This document shows, piece by piece, positions 55,213-64,000 of a stretch of 64,000 nucleotides of DNA. The DNA comes from Paraburkholderia sp. IMGN_8 (GTDB taxonomy: Bacteria; Pseudomonadota; Gammaproteobacteria; Burkholderiales; Burkholderiaceae): assembly GCF_038050405.1 (NCBI RefSeq), contig NZ_CP150901.1, positions 2,604,001 through 2,668,000 of the forward strand. Reading direction: 5' to 3'. The stretch's first letter is position 1; every line of letters starts with the position of its first letter. A model generated the notes under the pieces. The model worked only from the letters and a program-made list of their open reading frames with translations. It ran no database searches and had not been told where the DNA came from. A program made the position numbers and the translations under genes.

Positions 55213-56628
55213 ATGAAACGCTTCGAATTGCTGGCCACCACCATGGCCGACGAAATCCGCTCGGGTAGCCGTCCCGTCGGCTCTCGCATGCCCTCGCTGA
55301 GACAACTCACGACGCAGCACGGCGTCAGCCAGTCGACCGTGTTTCGCGCCTACTATCTTCTTGAAGAGTGGGGCTTGATCCGGGCACGCGAGCGCTCCGG
55401 CTACTACGTGGCGCCGGGCGCAGCGCTTGAACAGCGGCAGACGCCACGTCCGCCTCCAGTTCTGGAGTCGGCCAAGGTCGAAATCAGCGACCTGGTCTTT
55501 TCGGTGCTCGAGGCGGCGAAGCACCCGGACATCGTTCCCTTGGGCTCGGCGTTTCCCTCACCACAGCTTTTTCCACTTCAGCGCCTCGCCAAATCGCTCG
55601 GGCATGCAAGCCGTTTGATCAGTCCGTGGAGTACGGTGGTCGACCTTCCCCCGGGAAACGAGCCACTGCGCCGCCAGATTTCGCTGCGGTACATGGGGAT
55701 GGGCATTGCCCAGCCGATGGAGGAGATTGTCGTCACCAATGGCGCGCCGGAAGCACTCAACCTGTGTTTGATGGCGGTGACGCGTCCGGGAGACGTCGTG
55801 GCAGTCGAGTCACCAGGGTTTTACGCGGCGCTGCAAGCCATTGAGCGCCTCGATCTCCGGGCGGTGGAGATTCCGGTCGACCCTGTTTCAGGCGTCGATT
55901 TGCAAGCGCTGGCGGATGCCTTCGACAAGCACCCCATTCGGGCGTGCTGGTTCATGACCAACTTTCAGAATCCGACCGGCGCGGCGATGTCGCAGGAAAA
56001 GAAGAAAGCGCTGGTCGAACTGCTTGCACAGCATGATGTGCCGCTCATCGAGGACGATGTGTACGGCGAACTGCACCATGCACCGACGTACCCTCTGCCT
56101 GCCATGGCCTTTGACAAAAAAGGGCTCGTGATGCACTGCAGTTCGTTTTCAAAGACGCTCGCACCCGGATACCGCATCGGGTGGGTGGCGGCAGGCCGTT
56201 TCGCCGACAAGGTGCAGCGCCTGAAGTTGATGACCACTTTATCGGCCAGCATTCCGGCCCAGGCGGGGATAGCGGACTATCTTCAGCACGGCGGGTACGA
56301 CAAGCATCTACGGAAACTGCGCGGCGCGTTTCGCAGCCAGCTCGCCGCGATGGATACCGCGCTACGCCGCTGGATGCCAGACGATGCGCATTGGACGCGA
56401 CCGTCCGGAGGCTATTTTCTGTGGGTTCGACTTCCATCGCGTGTCGACGCGATGAAATTACACCGCCTCGCGATAGAGAACGGTATCAGCATCGCACCGG
56501 GGCCGGTTTTCTCCGCGAGGCACGCGTTCCGCGACCACGTCCGTTTGAATTTCGGCCATCCGTGGAGCGACAGAATGGAGAACGCTGTCAAAACGCTGTG
56601 CTCGCTGCTTGAACGTGCCGGCGAATGA
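55213..56628 (+). CDS. MocR-type regulator: GntR HTH fused to an aminotransferase-like domain
   Basis: The 471-residue protein has an N-terminal winged HTH (MKRFELLATTMADEIRSG, then SLRQLTTQHGVSQSTVFRAYYLLEEWGLI) and a class I PLP-dependent aminotransferase-like domain. The PLP-lysine region is CSSFSKTLAPGYRIGW and the substrate-side segment is NFQNPTGAAMS. MocR proteins use PLP-bound ligands as effectors. The partner gene is uncertain. The start ATG is 4 bp past the LysR stop codon. Confidence 0.88.
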   Translation: MKRFELLATTMADEIRSGSRPVGSRMPSLRQLTTQHGVSQSTVFRAYYLLEEWGLIRARERSGYYVAPGAALEQRQTPRPPPVLESAKVEISDLVFSVLEAAKHPDIVPLGSAFPSPQLFPLQRLAKSLGHASRLISPWSTVVDLPPGNEPLRRQISLRYMGMGIAQPMEEIVVTNGAPEALNLCLMAVTRPGDVVAVESPGFYAALQAIERLDLRAVEIPVDPVSGVDLQALADAFDKHPIRACWFMTNFQNPTGAAMSQEKKKALVELLAQHDVPLIEDDVYGELHHAPTYPLPAMAFDKKGLVMHCSSFSKTLAPGYRIGWVAAGRFADKVQRLKLMTTLSASIPAQAGIADYLQHGGYDKHLRKLRGAFRSQLAAMDTALRRWMPDDAHWTRPSGGYFLWVRLPSRVDAMKLHRLAIENGISIAPGPVFSARHAFRDHVRLNFGHPWSDRMENAVKTLCSLLERAGE

Positions 56629-56637
56629 ACAACCCCA

Positions 56638-56826
56638 TCAATGCGCCACGTTGACCGCAAGCTTCGCGAGGGCAAACAGCGTCGCGCCGAACCCGCCGGC
56701 GAGCACGACTGCGACTAGCGGCAACAAGGGCAGCTTGACGGCCGCGATGTCGGATTGATGCGAAGCGCCCCGGCGAACGCCAAAGAAACTCCACAGCACG
56801 ATTCGCGTCATTTTCAACAGGTTCAT
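56638..56826 (-). CDS. DUF2970-family small membrane protein
   Basis: The 62-residue protein begins with a short amphipathic segment (SFFGVRRGASHQSD), followed by one transmembrane helix (LPLLPLVAVVLAGGFGATLFALAKL). This matches the DUF2970 layout: a conserved SFFGxR motif then a helix. The function is unknown. It is convergent with MocR, 9 bp apart. Confidence 0.75.
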   Translation of the reverse strand: MNLLKMTRIVLWSFFGVRRGASHQSDIAAVKLPLLPLVAVVLAGGFGATLFALAKLAVNVAH

Positions 56827-57105
56827 GGCATCACCCCCTCAAGGCTGGATTGCTTCATCTCAAGCCATAGTTTGAGCCGGGCAGGCCGCGCAAAACAGTA
56901 GCAGTTGCGAACAATTCTGACGCAGCAGTCTCCCCTCCTGCTACCGCCGGCAACAGCCGCGACCTCGCTCGCCATCTGCTAGCGCGTTTTAGTCGGCATC
57001 TGCTACTTTTCGGCGACCGCCCCTGCGTCTATCTTTGCCCCCTGACCAGGCTTGGCTTCACGACGTTGAGTTTCATCGAAAGTGTGGCCGCAGACGCACC
57101 GGACC

Positions 57106-58893
57106 ATGTACCAGTACACCGAGTTTGACAAATCATTCGTGCGCAGCCGCGCTGCGCAGTTTCGCGACCAGCTCGAGCGTTGGCAGTCCGGAAAGCTCAG
57201 CGAAGACGACTTTCGCCCACTCCGTCTTCAAAACGGATGGTATGTGCAACGGCACGCGCCGATGCTGCGCGTGGCTGTCCCATACGGCGAGCTGTCGAGC
57301 GCGCAATTGCGCATGCTCGCGCGGATTGCGCGGGAATACGACGAGCCCGAGGCCGACATATACCGGCTTGCCTGCGAGGCACAAAGAAAGCTCGGGACCA
57401 CCCACTTGCCTACGCACTACGCGCATTTCACCACTCGCACCAACGTCCAGTTCAACTGGATTCCCCTGTCAAAAGCAGCGGACGTGATGGACCTGCTCGC
57501 AAGCGTCGACATGCATGGCATTCAGACCAGCGGCAATTGCATCCGCAACATTTCCTGCGACGAGCGCGCCGGCGTCGCCCCGGACGAAATCGCCGACCCG
57601 CGGCCCTTTGCTGAAATCATGCGTCAATGGACGACGCTGCATCCCGAGTTCGCGTTTCTTCCGCGCAAGTTCAAGATTGCCATCACTGGCGCGGCCGAAG
57701 ACCGGGCCGCGACGGATTGGCACGATGTCGGTTTGCGGCTCCTGAAAAATGACGCAGGCGAACTGGGCTTTCGGGTGACAGTCGGTGGAGGGATGGGCCG
57801 CACGCCAATGATCGGCGTGGTGCTGCGCGACTTTTTGCCGTGGCATCAAATCATGAACTACATCGAGGCGGTGGTGCGGGTATATAACCGCTACGGCCGG
57901 CGCGACAACAAATACAAGGCGCGCATCAAGATTCTGGTCAAGGCCGAGGGTCAAGGATATATCGACGAGGTAGAGGAGGAGTTCCGCCAGATCGTCGAAC
58001 GCGACGGTGGTCCGCACACCCTCCCTCAAGCCGAATTGGACCGCGTCAGCGCGTCGTTCGTGCCACCCGGTCTGAACAGCCGGATACGCCAGAGCGACGA
58101 GCGTGTCAGTTCAGATCTGCGGGCGCAAGCGGAGGCCCATCCGCGTTTCGGCCGTTGGCTGCAACGCAACGTGGCGCACCACAAGCATCCGGCGATGCGC
58201 GTTGTCACGCTGTCGTTCAAACGCCTGCTTCAGGCACCTGGCGACGCGTCCGCCGCTCAGCTCGATGTTGTCGCCGACCTGGCCGAGCGATTTTCCGCAG
58301 GAGAAGCGCGCGTGACGCACACGCAAAACATCGTGCTGCCCTGGGTGCATGTCGACGATCTGTTCCTGCTCTGGAAAGCGGCTTGCGACGCAGACCTCGC
58401 CAGCGCGAACGTCCATCTGCTCACCGATATGATTGCGTGTCCCGGCGGCGATTTTTGCGCGCTCGCCAACGCACGTTCGATTCCCATTGCAGAGGCGATT
58501 ACCGAACGATACCAGGACCTGGATGAACTCGACGACATTGGCGAGGTCGACCTGCACATCAGCGGCTGCATCAACTCATGCGGCCATCATCACAGCGGTC
58601 ACATCGGCATTCTCGGCGTCGACAAGGACGGACAGGAATGGTACCAGGTGACGCTCGGCGGTTCGGACGGCAAAAGCTCGAGCGGCGCGGCGCAACCCGG
58701 AAAGGTCATCGGCCCGTCATTCTCCGCGTCTGAGGTGCCTGACGTTATCGAGGCGATTCTCTCAACCTACCGCGATATCCGGAACACAGCCGGAACACGG
58801 GAGACGTTTATTCAAACTTTGAAGCGCGTCGGACTGGAACCGTTCAAAGCAGCAGCCAACGACGCTCGCCGGAAGGCGGAGGTTTCCCTGTGA
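57106..58893 (+). CDS. cysI: Sulfite/nitrite reductase haem-iron-sulfur protein (CysI-type)
   Basis: The 595-residue protein contains both ferredoxin-like halves and the four cysteines of the [4Fe-4S]/sirohaem centre: Cys445 and Cys451 in CPGGDFC, Cys488 and Cys492 in CINSC. The first half holds GGGMGRTPMIG and TSGNCIRNISC, the sirohaem-side motif. It reduces sulfite to sulfide in assimilation. ATG 57106 is preferred to an upstream GTG at 57082. The DUF934 gene overlaps by 4 bp; cysH, cysD and cysN are absent. Confidence 0.88.
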   Translation: MYQYTEFDKSFVRSRAAQFRDQLERWQSGKLSEDDFRPLRLQNGWYVQRHAPMLRVAVPYGELSSAQLRMLARIAREYDEPEADIYRLACEAQRKLGTTHLPTHYAHFTTRTNVQFNWIPLSKAADVMDLLASVDMHGIQTSGNCIRNISCDERAGVAPDEIADPRPFAEIMRQWTTLHPEFAFLPRKFKIAITGAAEDRAATDWHDVGLRLLKNDAGELGFRVTVGGGMGRTPMIGVVLRDFLPWHQIMNYIEAVVRVYNRYGRRDNKYKARIKILVKAEGQGYIDEVEEEFRQIVERDGGPHTLPQAELDRVSASFVPPGLNSRIRQSDERVSSDLRAQAEAHPRFGRWLQRNVAHHKHPAMRVVTLSFKRLLQAPGDASAAQLDVVADLAERFSAGEARVTHTQNIVLPWVHVDDLFLLWKAACDADLASANVHLLTDMIACPGGDFCALANARSIPIAEAITERYQDLDELDDIGEVDLHISGCINSCGHHHSGHIGILGVDKDGQEWYQVTLGGSDGKSSSGAAQPGKVIGPSFSASEVPDVIEAILSTYRDIRNTAGTRETFIQTLKRVGLEPFKAAANDARRKAEVSL

Positions 58894-59285
58894 CAAACGG
58901 TACTCGCCTGCGAATCTTGACGGCGGCAGAACATCTCGCCGACGGCGTCACGCCCGCGCTTCAGCTCGGCAACGACGCTGACCCGATGACGCTTGCCGAC
59001 CAGATTGAACAGAATGGCCGCATCGACCTGCACTTCCCCCACTTCACCGACGGACGCGCGTACAGCCAGGCCTATCTCCTGCGCCGCAGGCTCGGATTCA
59101 AGGGCGATTTACGCGCGACTGGCGACGTTTTGATAGACCAGCTCGTACAGATGGAAAGAACTGGATTTTCGAGCGCGGTGCTGAAAGAGGGTGTCGACCC
59201 GGCCGACGCGAAACGGCAGTTCGAACGTTTCCCCGGGTTCTACCAGGCCGACGCTGCGCAGACGCCAACGGTATTTAAAACCTGA
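58890..59285 (+). CDS. DUF934 protein, sulfite-reductase partner
   Basis: The 131-residue DUF934 protein contains LHFPHFTDGRAYSQAYLLRRRLGFKGDLRATGDVLIDQLVQMERTGF, the family core. DUF934 genes almost always follow cysI in beta-proteobacteria and are thought to help sulfite reductase, perhaps in electron transfer. The GTG start overlaps the CysI stop (GTGA). Confidence 0.85.
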   Translation: MTNGTRLRILTAAEHLADGVTPALQLGNDADPMTLADQIEQNGRIDLHFPHFTDGRAYSQAYLLRRRLGFKGDLRATGDVLIDQLVQMERTGFSSAVLKEGVDPADAKRQFERFPGFYQADAAQTPTVFKT

Positions 59286-59436
59286 ATCGCTGAACCCGGC
59301 CGGTCCCGAGCGGTTGCCGGGAAGCAGACTGTCGTTTTCACGTCTGCCCCCTCAGCCGTTTACCAAAGTGAGCAGGTCAGGCGCTTAACGCGCCCGCCCA
59401 TCTGCTCTCTGCTGCGCGGCCTCGTTCAACAAAACC

Positions 59437-60558
59437 TCAGAAACTCGTGCGCAAACCAATCCGCGCGAGCGTCTGCGACCGGTTGCTCGCCGCGCCGTCC
59501 GGTTGCAGCAGGCCGTTGATCCACGCCCGCGTCACGGCCGCATCACCGCTCGCGCGCTGATAGATCGCTTCGACATACGCGGTTGTGCGCTTCGAAAAGC
59601 TGTACTGCAGCGCCGTCGTGATCTGTTGCGCCTTGTTGTTCAGGAGCACGTCGTTACCTTTCATGTACGCATAGTCGAGGCCGAGCGTCCACGGCCCGGA
59701 GATCGTCCACGACGCGCCACCCTTGTACACATCGATCTTCGCACCGCTCGCGGTATTTTTGGTGTTCGTGTACAACAACATCCCCAGCACACTACCGAAG
59801 TTGTAGTGCGCGCCAAAGCCAAAATTGCGAATGCCGTCGTGACCGTTGCCGAGTTGCGGGTACTTCACTTCGACATATGCCGCACCGACTCCGAATGGAC
59901 CGTTCGCATAGTTCGCGCCGAAGCTCATCGTCGAGTCGGAGGAGAACGAACCGGGCACGCCGCCGAATCCATAGAGCGCGCCGAACGTGAAACCCGAGAT
60001 ATCCGGGCTGCGGTACTTGACCGAATTCGCCACGCGGGTCGCGCCCGCCATCCGGTCGAAATCGAACGATCCGGTCGGATTGTTCGGCACGCCGAGTGCG
60101 GTAAACGGCCCCTGACGAAAATCGTAGATACCGCCGAACAGGAACGCGCCATCATAGAGCCCGAGCGTCAGCGTCTCGAACATGAAGTCGTACTGGTTGC
60201 CGAATGTGAGCGAGCCGAAGCGGTCGTTGGCAAGTCCGACCAGGGCCGTGCGGTTGAAAATCTGGCCCGCACCTGGAATCGTCGCGCCGTTGCCCAGATC
60301 GAATTGCGACGTCAGTTCGAAGATCGCCTTGTTGCCGCCGCCCAGGTCTTCGCTGCCTTTGAAGGTCAGCAGATCCGGCGACAGCACGCCGCTGTCGAAC
60401 AGTGTCGCGGCGCCGCCATGCTGGTTGTTCACATACGTGACACCCGCATCGATCACGCCCTGCAGCGTCACGCTGCTTTGCGCGCTTGCGATGCCCGGCG
60501 CGATGAATGCAAACGTGCAGCCCGCTATCGCCAGGCGCTTTGGCTTCGTTCTCTTCAT
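59437..60558 (-). CDS. Outer-membrane porin, Burkholderia Gram-negative porin family
   Basis: The 373-residue protein has a signal peptide (about residues 1-26, ending IASAQS) and a 16-strand beta-barrel pattern. It opens with SVTLQGVIDAGVTYVNNQHGG and ends in the outer-membrane Phe signature, RIGLRTSF. PIFNRTALVGLANDRFGSLTFGNQYD is the typical eyelet region. It gives small solutes access to the periplasm. It ends the aromatic-type operon, 2 bp after the Rieske gene stop, suggesting uptake for the same substrate. Confidence 0.88.
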   Translation of the reverse strand: MKRTKPKRLAIAGCTFAFIAPGIASAQSSVTLQGVIDAGVTYVNNQHGGAATLFDSGVLSPDLLTFKGSEDLGGGNKAIFELTSQFDLGNGATIPGAGQIFNRTALVGLANDRFGSLTFGNQYDFMFETLTLGLYDGAFLFGGIYDFRQGPFTALGVPNNPTGSFDFDRMAGATRVANSVKYRSPDISGFTFGALYGFGGVPGSFSSDSTMSFGANYANGPFGVGAAYVEVKYPQLGNGHDGIRNFGFGAHYNFGSVLGMLLYTNTKNTASGAKIDVYKGGASWTISGPWTLGLDYAYMKGNDVLLNNKAQQITTALQYSFSKRTTAYVEAIYQRASGDAAVTRAWINGLLQPDGAASNRSQTLARIGLRTSF

Positions 60559-60560
60559 GC

Positions 60561-60923
60561 CTATCTCCTCCAGTCGTTATTGAATATTTGCCCTTGCTCG
60601 ATGCGAATGGCGACCGGCGTGAGCGCCGCGCCCTCACACGGGCCGTCGATGCACAGGCCGTCTTCGAAGCGGAACATCGCGCTGTGATGCGCGCACATCA
60701 GCAATTCGGCGTCGTAGGCCCAGAAGGTGTTCGGCTCGTAGTTCAGCGGAATCGAAAAGTGCGGGCACATGTTGCGATAGGCCCAGACCTCGTCGCCGCG
60801 GCGCAACACGACAACGCCTGGCGCGCCGGTTTGCTCGGCGGCAATTTCAAGCGCGCCGCCATCAGGAATGTCGTCGAGCGCGCACAGGAAGCCCGCCCGA
60901 GATTCGGGACTCGCCACGTTCAT
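60561..60923 (-). CDS. Rieske [2Fe-2S] ferredoxin-like protein
   Basis: The 120-residue soluble electron carrier has CPHFS (Cys53, His55) and CAHHS (Cys77, His80), the complete Rieske ligand set. Stand-alone Rieske proteins carry electrons to ring-hydroxylating oxygenases, but no oxygenase subunit or reductase is in the window. It lies 13 bp after the intradiol dioxygenase and 2 bp before the porin, so it belongs to the same operon. Confidence 0.85.
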   Translation of the reverse strand: MNVASPESRAGFLCALDDIPDGGALEIAAEQTGAPGVVVLRRGDEVWAYRNMCPHFSIPLNYEPNTFWAYDAELLMCAHHSAMFRFEDGLCIDGPCEGAALTPVAIRIEQGQIFNNDWRR

Positions 60924-60935
60924 CGCCTTGCCTCC

Positions 60936-61802
60936 TCATACACGCCGTTGAGACAGTACGAAGTCGCGCTGGACCTCGAAGAACGGGCTCGGCAAGTCCC
61001 ACTCTTTGGCGGCTGCCGCGTTATCGTTCGGCACGTAGTCGATCACGAGCGACGGCTTCGCGCCGAACACCGCGTCGGATTCAACGTACGGGTCACCGGC
61101 GGAATACAGCGCAGTCGTCAGCGTTTCGTACCCGGGTGCCTCGATCATGAAATGGACGTGAGCGGGCCGCATCGGATGACGTCCGGTCGCCATCAGCATC
61201 TTTCCGACCGGACCGTCGGTCGGAATCGGATAGCTGGTCGGTTTGATGGTTCTAAACGCGTATTCGCCGTTCGGCCCCGAGCGGAATTTGCCGCGCAGAT
61301 TGCTCTCTGGCTGATCGGGGTCCTGGCCTTCGTACATGCCGTTGTTCGCCGTTTCCCATACTTCGATGAGCGCACCGGCCACCGGCGCGCCGCGGTCGTC
61401 GACCAGACGGCCGTGAATCAGCGCCGGCTCGCCTTCCGTGCGCGCGATGTTGGCGCCGAAGGCTTCGTCTTTTGCGCCCTCGCGATAGAACGGGCCGAGC
61501 AGGCTGCTCTCGGTGGTGTCGCCCTCGCGAACGTGATTGATCGCATCGACCATGATCGACAGGCCGAGGGTGTCCGACAGCAGAATGAATTCCTGGCGGA
61601 TGCCGCTGCACTTGTCGCCGGTGGCGGTGAGAAACTCGATACCGCGGCGCCATTCGTCGCCGGTCAGTTCGACCTCGTTGGCAAACGCATGCAGGTGCCT
61701 GACCAGCGCGATCATGATCTGCTTCAGGCGCGGATCGGTGCAGCCGGCAAACGTCTTGAGCACATTCTGGGTAAGCGGATGGATGGCTTCGTCGTTCATC
61801 AT
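60936..61802 (-). CDS. Intradiol ring-cleavage dioxygenase (hydroxyquinol/catechol 1,2-dioxygenase type)
   Basis: The 288-residue non-haem Fe(III) enzyme opens catecholic rings between the hydroxyls to give cis,cis-muconate-type acids. The N-terminal helical dimerisation domain covers about residues 1-100. The iron ligands are in place: Tyr157, Tyr191, His215 and His217 (RPAHVHF). Hydroxyquinol 1,2-dioxygenases are the closest in style. ATG 61802 or 61799 starts it, overlapping the preceding LivM gene end. No maleylacetate reductase gene is seen here. Confidence 0.85.
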   Translation of the reverse strand: MMNDEAIHPLTQNVLKTFAGCTDPRLKQIMIALVRHLHAFANEVELTGDEWRRGIEFLTATGDKCSGIRQEFILLSDTLGLSIMVDAINHVREGDTTESSLLGPFYREGAKDEAFGANIARTEGEPALIHGRLVDDRGAPVAGALIEVWETANNGMYEGQDPDQPESNLRGKFRSGPNGEYAFRTIKPTSYPIPTDGPVGKMLMATGRHPMRPAHVHFMIEAPGYETLTTALYSAGDPYVESDAVFGAKPSLVIDYVPNDNAAAAKEWDLPSPFFEVQRDFVLSQRRV

Positions 61803-61807
61803 CGACC

Positions 61808-62899
61808 TCATGCGCGGTGTGCCGCCGACGGCGCGTCGAGCGAATCGGTCGCTCCGCCTGGCGAAGGTTGCTGGGACGGACCGGCGTCGGGAAACACCAC
61901 GCGCCGGCCCACGGGGAACAATTGCAGGCCGTAGCGGCGCGACACGAAGCCCCACAGCCCTTGCGGAAAGAACATCGTCACGACGATCGCCAGCGTGCCG
62001 AGCCCGATCAGATACCAGGTGCCGAAGTCGGACAGAAACTGATTGAGCACGAAGAAAATCAGCGCGCCGACGATCGGTCCTTCGAGCGTGCCGAGACCGC
62101 CGATCATCACGATAAAAATACCAAATGCGGTCCAGTTCACCGAGAACGCGGCGTCGGGCGAAATGCGCAGGTTGCCGACGAAGTACAGGCCGCCCGCCAA
62201 CGCCGTGCCGCACGCGGACACCAGATAGACGATTAGCCGCGCGCGTTTCACATCGACGCCCTGGCTACTGGCCGCCACCGCGTTGTCGCGCATCGCGGTC
62301 AAGGCGAGACCGGCTTTCGAGCGCAGGAACAGATACAGCAGTCCGATCGCCGCCGCGACGATGGCGAGCGCAAGCCATAGCGTCAGCGATTCGCGCAGCG
62401 CACGCGGCACGGCCTGCAGCGCGGTGAGGCTGGTGCCGGAACCGCCGCCGAGCACCGACACGTTCGCCACTGTCAGCCGGAACACTTCCGCGATCACCCA
62501 TGTGCCGATCGCGAAGTAGCCGCCTTCCAGCCGGAACGCCACGAGCGACACGGGAATCGCCACGACCGTCGCGATCACAGCTGCGATCGGTACGGCAACG
62601 AACGGCGAGAGTCCGCAATAGTTCGCGAGGATCAGCATCCCGTAGCCGCCGATGCCGAAGAACGCCTGCTGCCCGATCGACACCATGCCGCCGTAACCCG
62701 CCAGCAGGTTCCACATCAGCGCGAACACCAGATACGACGCGAGCTGCACGAAATCGCGCATCGCATCGCGTCCGGCCCACCATGGCGCGCTCGCCACCGC
62801 CAGCGCGACGATCAGCAGCACGATCGCCGCTACCCGGCTCGCGCGGGTCGCGCGCCGCACTTCGAAGCCCGTTGCGGGCGAGTTCAAATGCATGATCAT
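61808..62899 (-). CDS. livM: Branched-chain amino acid-type ABC permease LivM
   Basis: The 363-residue inner-membrane permease has about ten helices and the LivM signature LLAGYGGMVSIGQQAFFGIGGYG. The EAA-like cytoplasmic loop is ALTAMRDNAVAASSQGVDVKRARLIVY. A Pro/Ser-rich tail of about 30 residues is unusual. With LivH and the ATPases it forms a type I import system that in such operons often carries aromatic acids or their precursors. Confidence 0.9.
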   Translation of the reverse strand: MIMHLNSPATGFEVRRATRASRVAAIVLLIVALAVASAPWWAGRDAMRDFVQLASYLVFALMWNLLAGYGGMVSIGQQAFFGIGGYGMLILANYCGLSPFVAVPIAAVIATVVAIPVSLVAFRLEGGYFAIGTWVIAEVFRLTVANVSVLGGGSGTSLTALQAVPRALRESLTLWLALAIVAAAIGLLYLFLRSKAGLALTAMRDNAVAASSQGVDVKRARLIVYLVSACGTALAGGLYFVGNLRISPDAAFSVNWTAFGIFIVMIGGLGTLEGPIVGALIFFVLNQFLSDFGTWYLIGLGTLAIVVTMFFPQGLWGFVSRRYGLQLFPVGRRVVFPDAGPSQQPSPGGATDSLDAPSAAHRA

Positions 62900-62908
62900 G
62901 TCGAGCCT

Positions 62909-63775
62909 CTATGCGGTTTTGGGCAGCAAGCCCTGCGGCCGGGCCACCAGCACGCCGAGAAACACCACGTGGCCGAGCCAGATGCCCCAGCCAGGATCGA
63001 AATAAAAGCCCACCTGCTGCGCAACGCCAAGTGCCATGCCGCCGACGAAGGTACCCCAGAAAGACCCCATTCCGCCGATGATCACCGCTTCGAACGCGTA
63101 CAGCAGCAACGCCGGGCCATCGGTCGGCGAGACCGCGGTGCGCATCGAATAGAGCGCGGCGGCCACCGCGATCAGCACAAACGCGATGCCCATCGCCAGC
63201 GCGTAGGTGCGGCGGTACGAGACGCCCATCAGTTGCACGATCTCACGATCGTCGGAGGTCGCGCGAAACGCGCGGCCGAGCGGCGTGCGGCCGAACAGCC
63301 ACTGCATGGCGAAAGCCAAAGCGGCGGTGACGACCAGGGTGACAAGCGGCAGATAGCCCAGCGTGATGCCGCCCGCGAGCGTGATGCTCTTCGACTCGAA
63401 GCTGCCGGTTGCAACCGAACGCGGATCGGCGGAGAACACCTGTTGCAACACATTCTGGATCACGATCGACAAGCCGAACGTGACGATCAGCGAAGGCAGT
63501 GGATCGCGGCTACTGACCCGGTTGAGGATCGTGTACTGCACCGCATAACCCGCGCCGAACGCGATCACGAGCAGCAGCACCAGCGCGACGGCGAGCGGCA
63601 GATGCGCGTAGTTCGTTAGCGCGAACAGCACGAACACCAGCAGCACGATGAAGTCGCCGTGCGCGGTGTTGGTGAGCCGCATCACGCCGAACACCAGCGA
63701 CTGCCCCATCGCGAAGAGTCCGTACAGCGCGCCGAGCAATACGCCCTGCACGACGATATTGATGAACGTAGTCAT
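62909..63775 (-). CDS. livH: Branched-chain amino acid-type ABC permease LivH
   Basis: The 288-residue permease starts MTTFINIVVQGVLLGALYGLFAMGQSLVFGVMRL, the LivH signature. The conserved loop GRAFRATSDDREIVQLMGVSYRRTYALAMG follows at about residues 180-210. ATG 63775 overlaps the LivF stop by 4 bp, so it is coupled. The transported compound is not fixed by sequence. Confidence 0.9.
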   Translation of the reverse strand: MTTFINIVVQGVLLGALYGLFAMGQSLVFGVMRLTNTAHGDFIVLLVFVLFALTNYAHLPLAVALVLLLVIAFGAGYAVQYTILNRVSSRDPLPSLIVTFGLSIVIQNVLQQVFSADPRSVATGSFESKSITLAGGITLGYLPLVTLVVTAALAFAMQWLFGRTPLGRAFRATSDDREIVQLMGVSYRRTYALAMGIAFVLIAVAAALYSMRTAVSPTDGPALLLYAFEAVIIGGMGSFWGTFVGGMALGVAQQVGFYFDPGWGIWLGHVVFLGVLVARPQGLLPKTA

Positions 63776-64000
63776 ACGACCGCTCCAAAATACGCTTGCG
63801 TGATCGCCTCGTCCGACACTTCGGCCGATACACCCGCCAGCGATACGCGTCCTTCCTGGAAGCAATAGAAGCGCGACGATACGCGGCGCGCCAGCTGCAC
63901 GTCCTGCTCGACGACGATGGCGCTCATGCCGTCCGCGACGATCGCGGGCAATGCCGCGTAAATCTCGCGCACGATCACCGGCGCGAGGCCGAGCGAAAGT
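63772..64000 (-). CDS. livF: Branched-chain amino acid-type ABC ATPase LivF, partial
   Basis: Only the C-terminal 75 or so residues lie inside the window. They include LSLGLAPVIVREIYAALPAI, then the H-loop region MSAIVEQDVQLARRVSSRFYCFQEGRV. This is the typical LivF end; Walker motifs are outside. It overlaps LivH by 4 bp and begins the visible operon order LivF, LivH, LivM. Confidence 0.85.
   Translation of the reverse strand, partial: LSLGLAPVIVREIYAALPAIVADGMSAIVVEQDVQLARRVSSRFYCFQEGRVSLAGVSAEVSDEAITQAYFGAVV

Overview
The window looks like chromosomal DNA of a plant- or soil-associated Burkholderiaceae bacterium, most likely Paraburkholderia. This rests on high GC with C/G-ending codons, many LysR/AraC/GntR regulators beside catabolic operons, OFA-type oxalate/formate antiporters, a Burkholderia-style porin and a Frc closely resembling the Oxalobacter enzyme. 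I see no rRNA, tRNA, CRISPR array or prophage. Product names rest on protein families read from the translations; no database search was run.

Layout. 1-13 kb is mixed: a partial TRIC-type channel, an FtsI-like transpeptidase, a broken catalase, a diguanylate cyclase, a divergent GST/TetR pair, a broken 2-hydroxychromene-2-carboxylate isomerase, a small gene under a near-perfect LexA box, two LysE-type exporters, a YigZ/IMPACT protein, a lipoprotein and a ketopantoate reductase-like enzyme. 13.8-30.3 kb is an oxalate/C2 region: aldehyde dehydrogenase, two OFA transporters, LysR regulators, formyl-CoA transferase (frc) preceded by a 62-residue gene, a fumarylacetoacetase-fold hydrolase, a divergent sucCD-like ligase pair, a GntR regulator and an MHS transporter. 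No oxalyl-CoA decarboxylase is present. 30.7-39.2 kb holds AraC and LuxR-solo regulators, an ABC-2 exporter, a tannase-family esterase, an OpgC-like protein and an OafA-type acyltransferase. 42-46 kb has an AraC regulator, an MHS transporter and small unknown genes. 46.2-54.1 kb is a carbohydrate-type cluster: one full-length transketolase, a fused TRAP transporter with its binding protein, an SDR dehydrogenase and a split transketolase, with a divergent LysR. 55.2-59.3 kb has a MocR regulator, a DUF2970 protein and a CysI-type reductase with DUF934. 59.4-64 kb is an aromatic-type operon: LivF/H/M, an intradiol dioxygenase, a Rieske protein and a porin.

The most unusual feature is a non-coding element of about 780 bp found twice (10050-10835 and 39347-41360). 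It has 244-bp inverted arms that contain smaller perfect hairpins and a shared central segment. The second copy carries a clean 1236-bp IS30-family insertion with a 2-bp target duplication. The DNA outside both copies is strand-skewed in mirror image: G/T-rich on the left and A/C-rich on the right of the + strand. The skew reaches into the 3' ends of the neighbouring genes.

Working together. Oxalate would enter by the antiporters, exchange CoA through Frc and be handled with the SucCD-like ligase. Two identical 16-bp sites in opposite orientation flank the frc/sucCD promoters and are candidate operators. The transketolase cluster lacks any sugar kinase, so its substrate is open.
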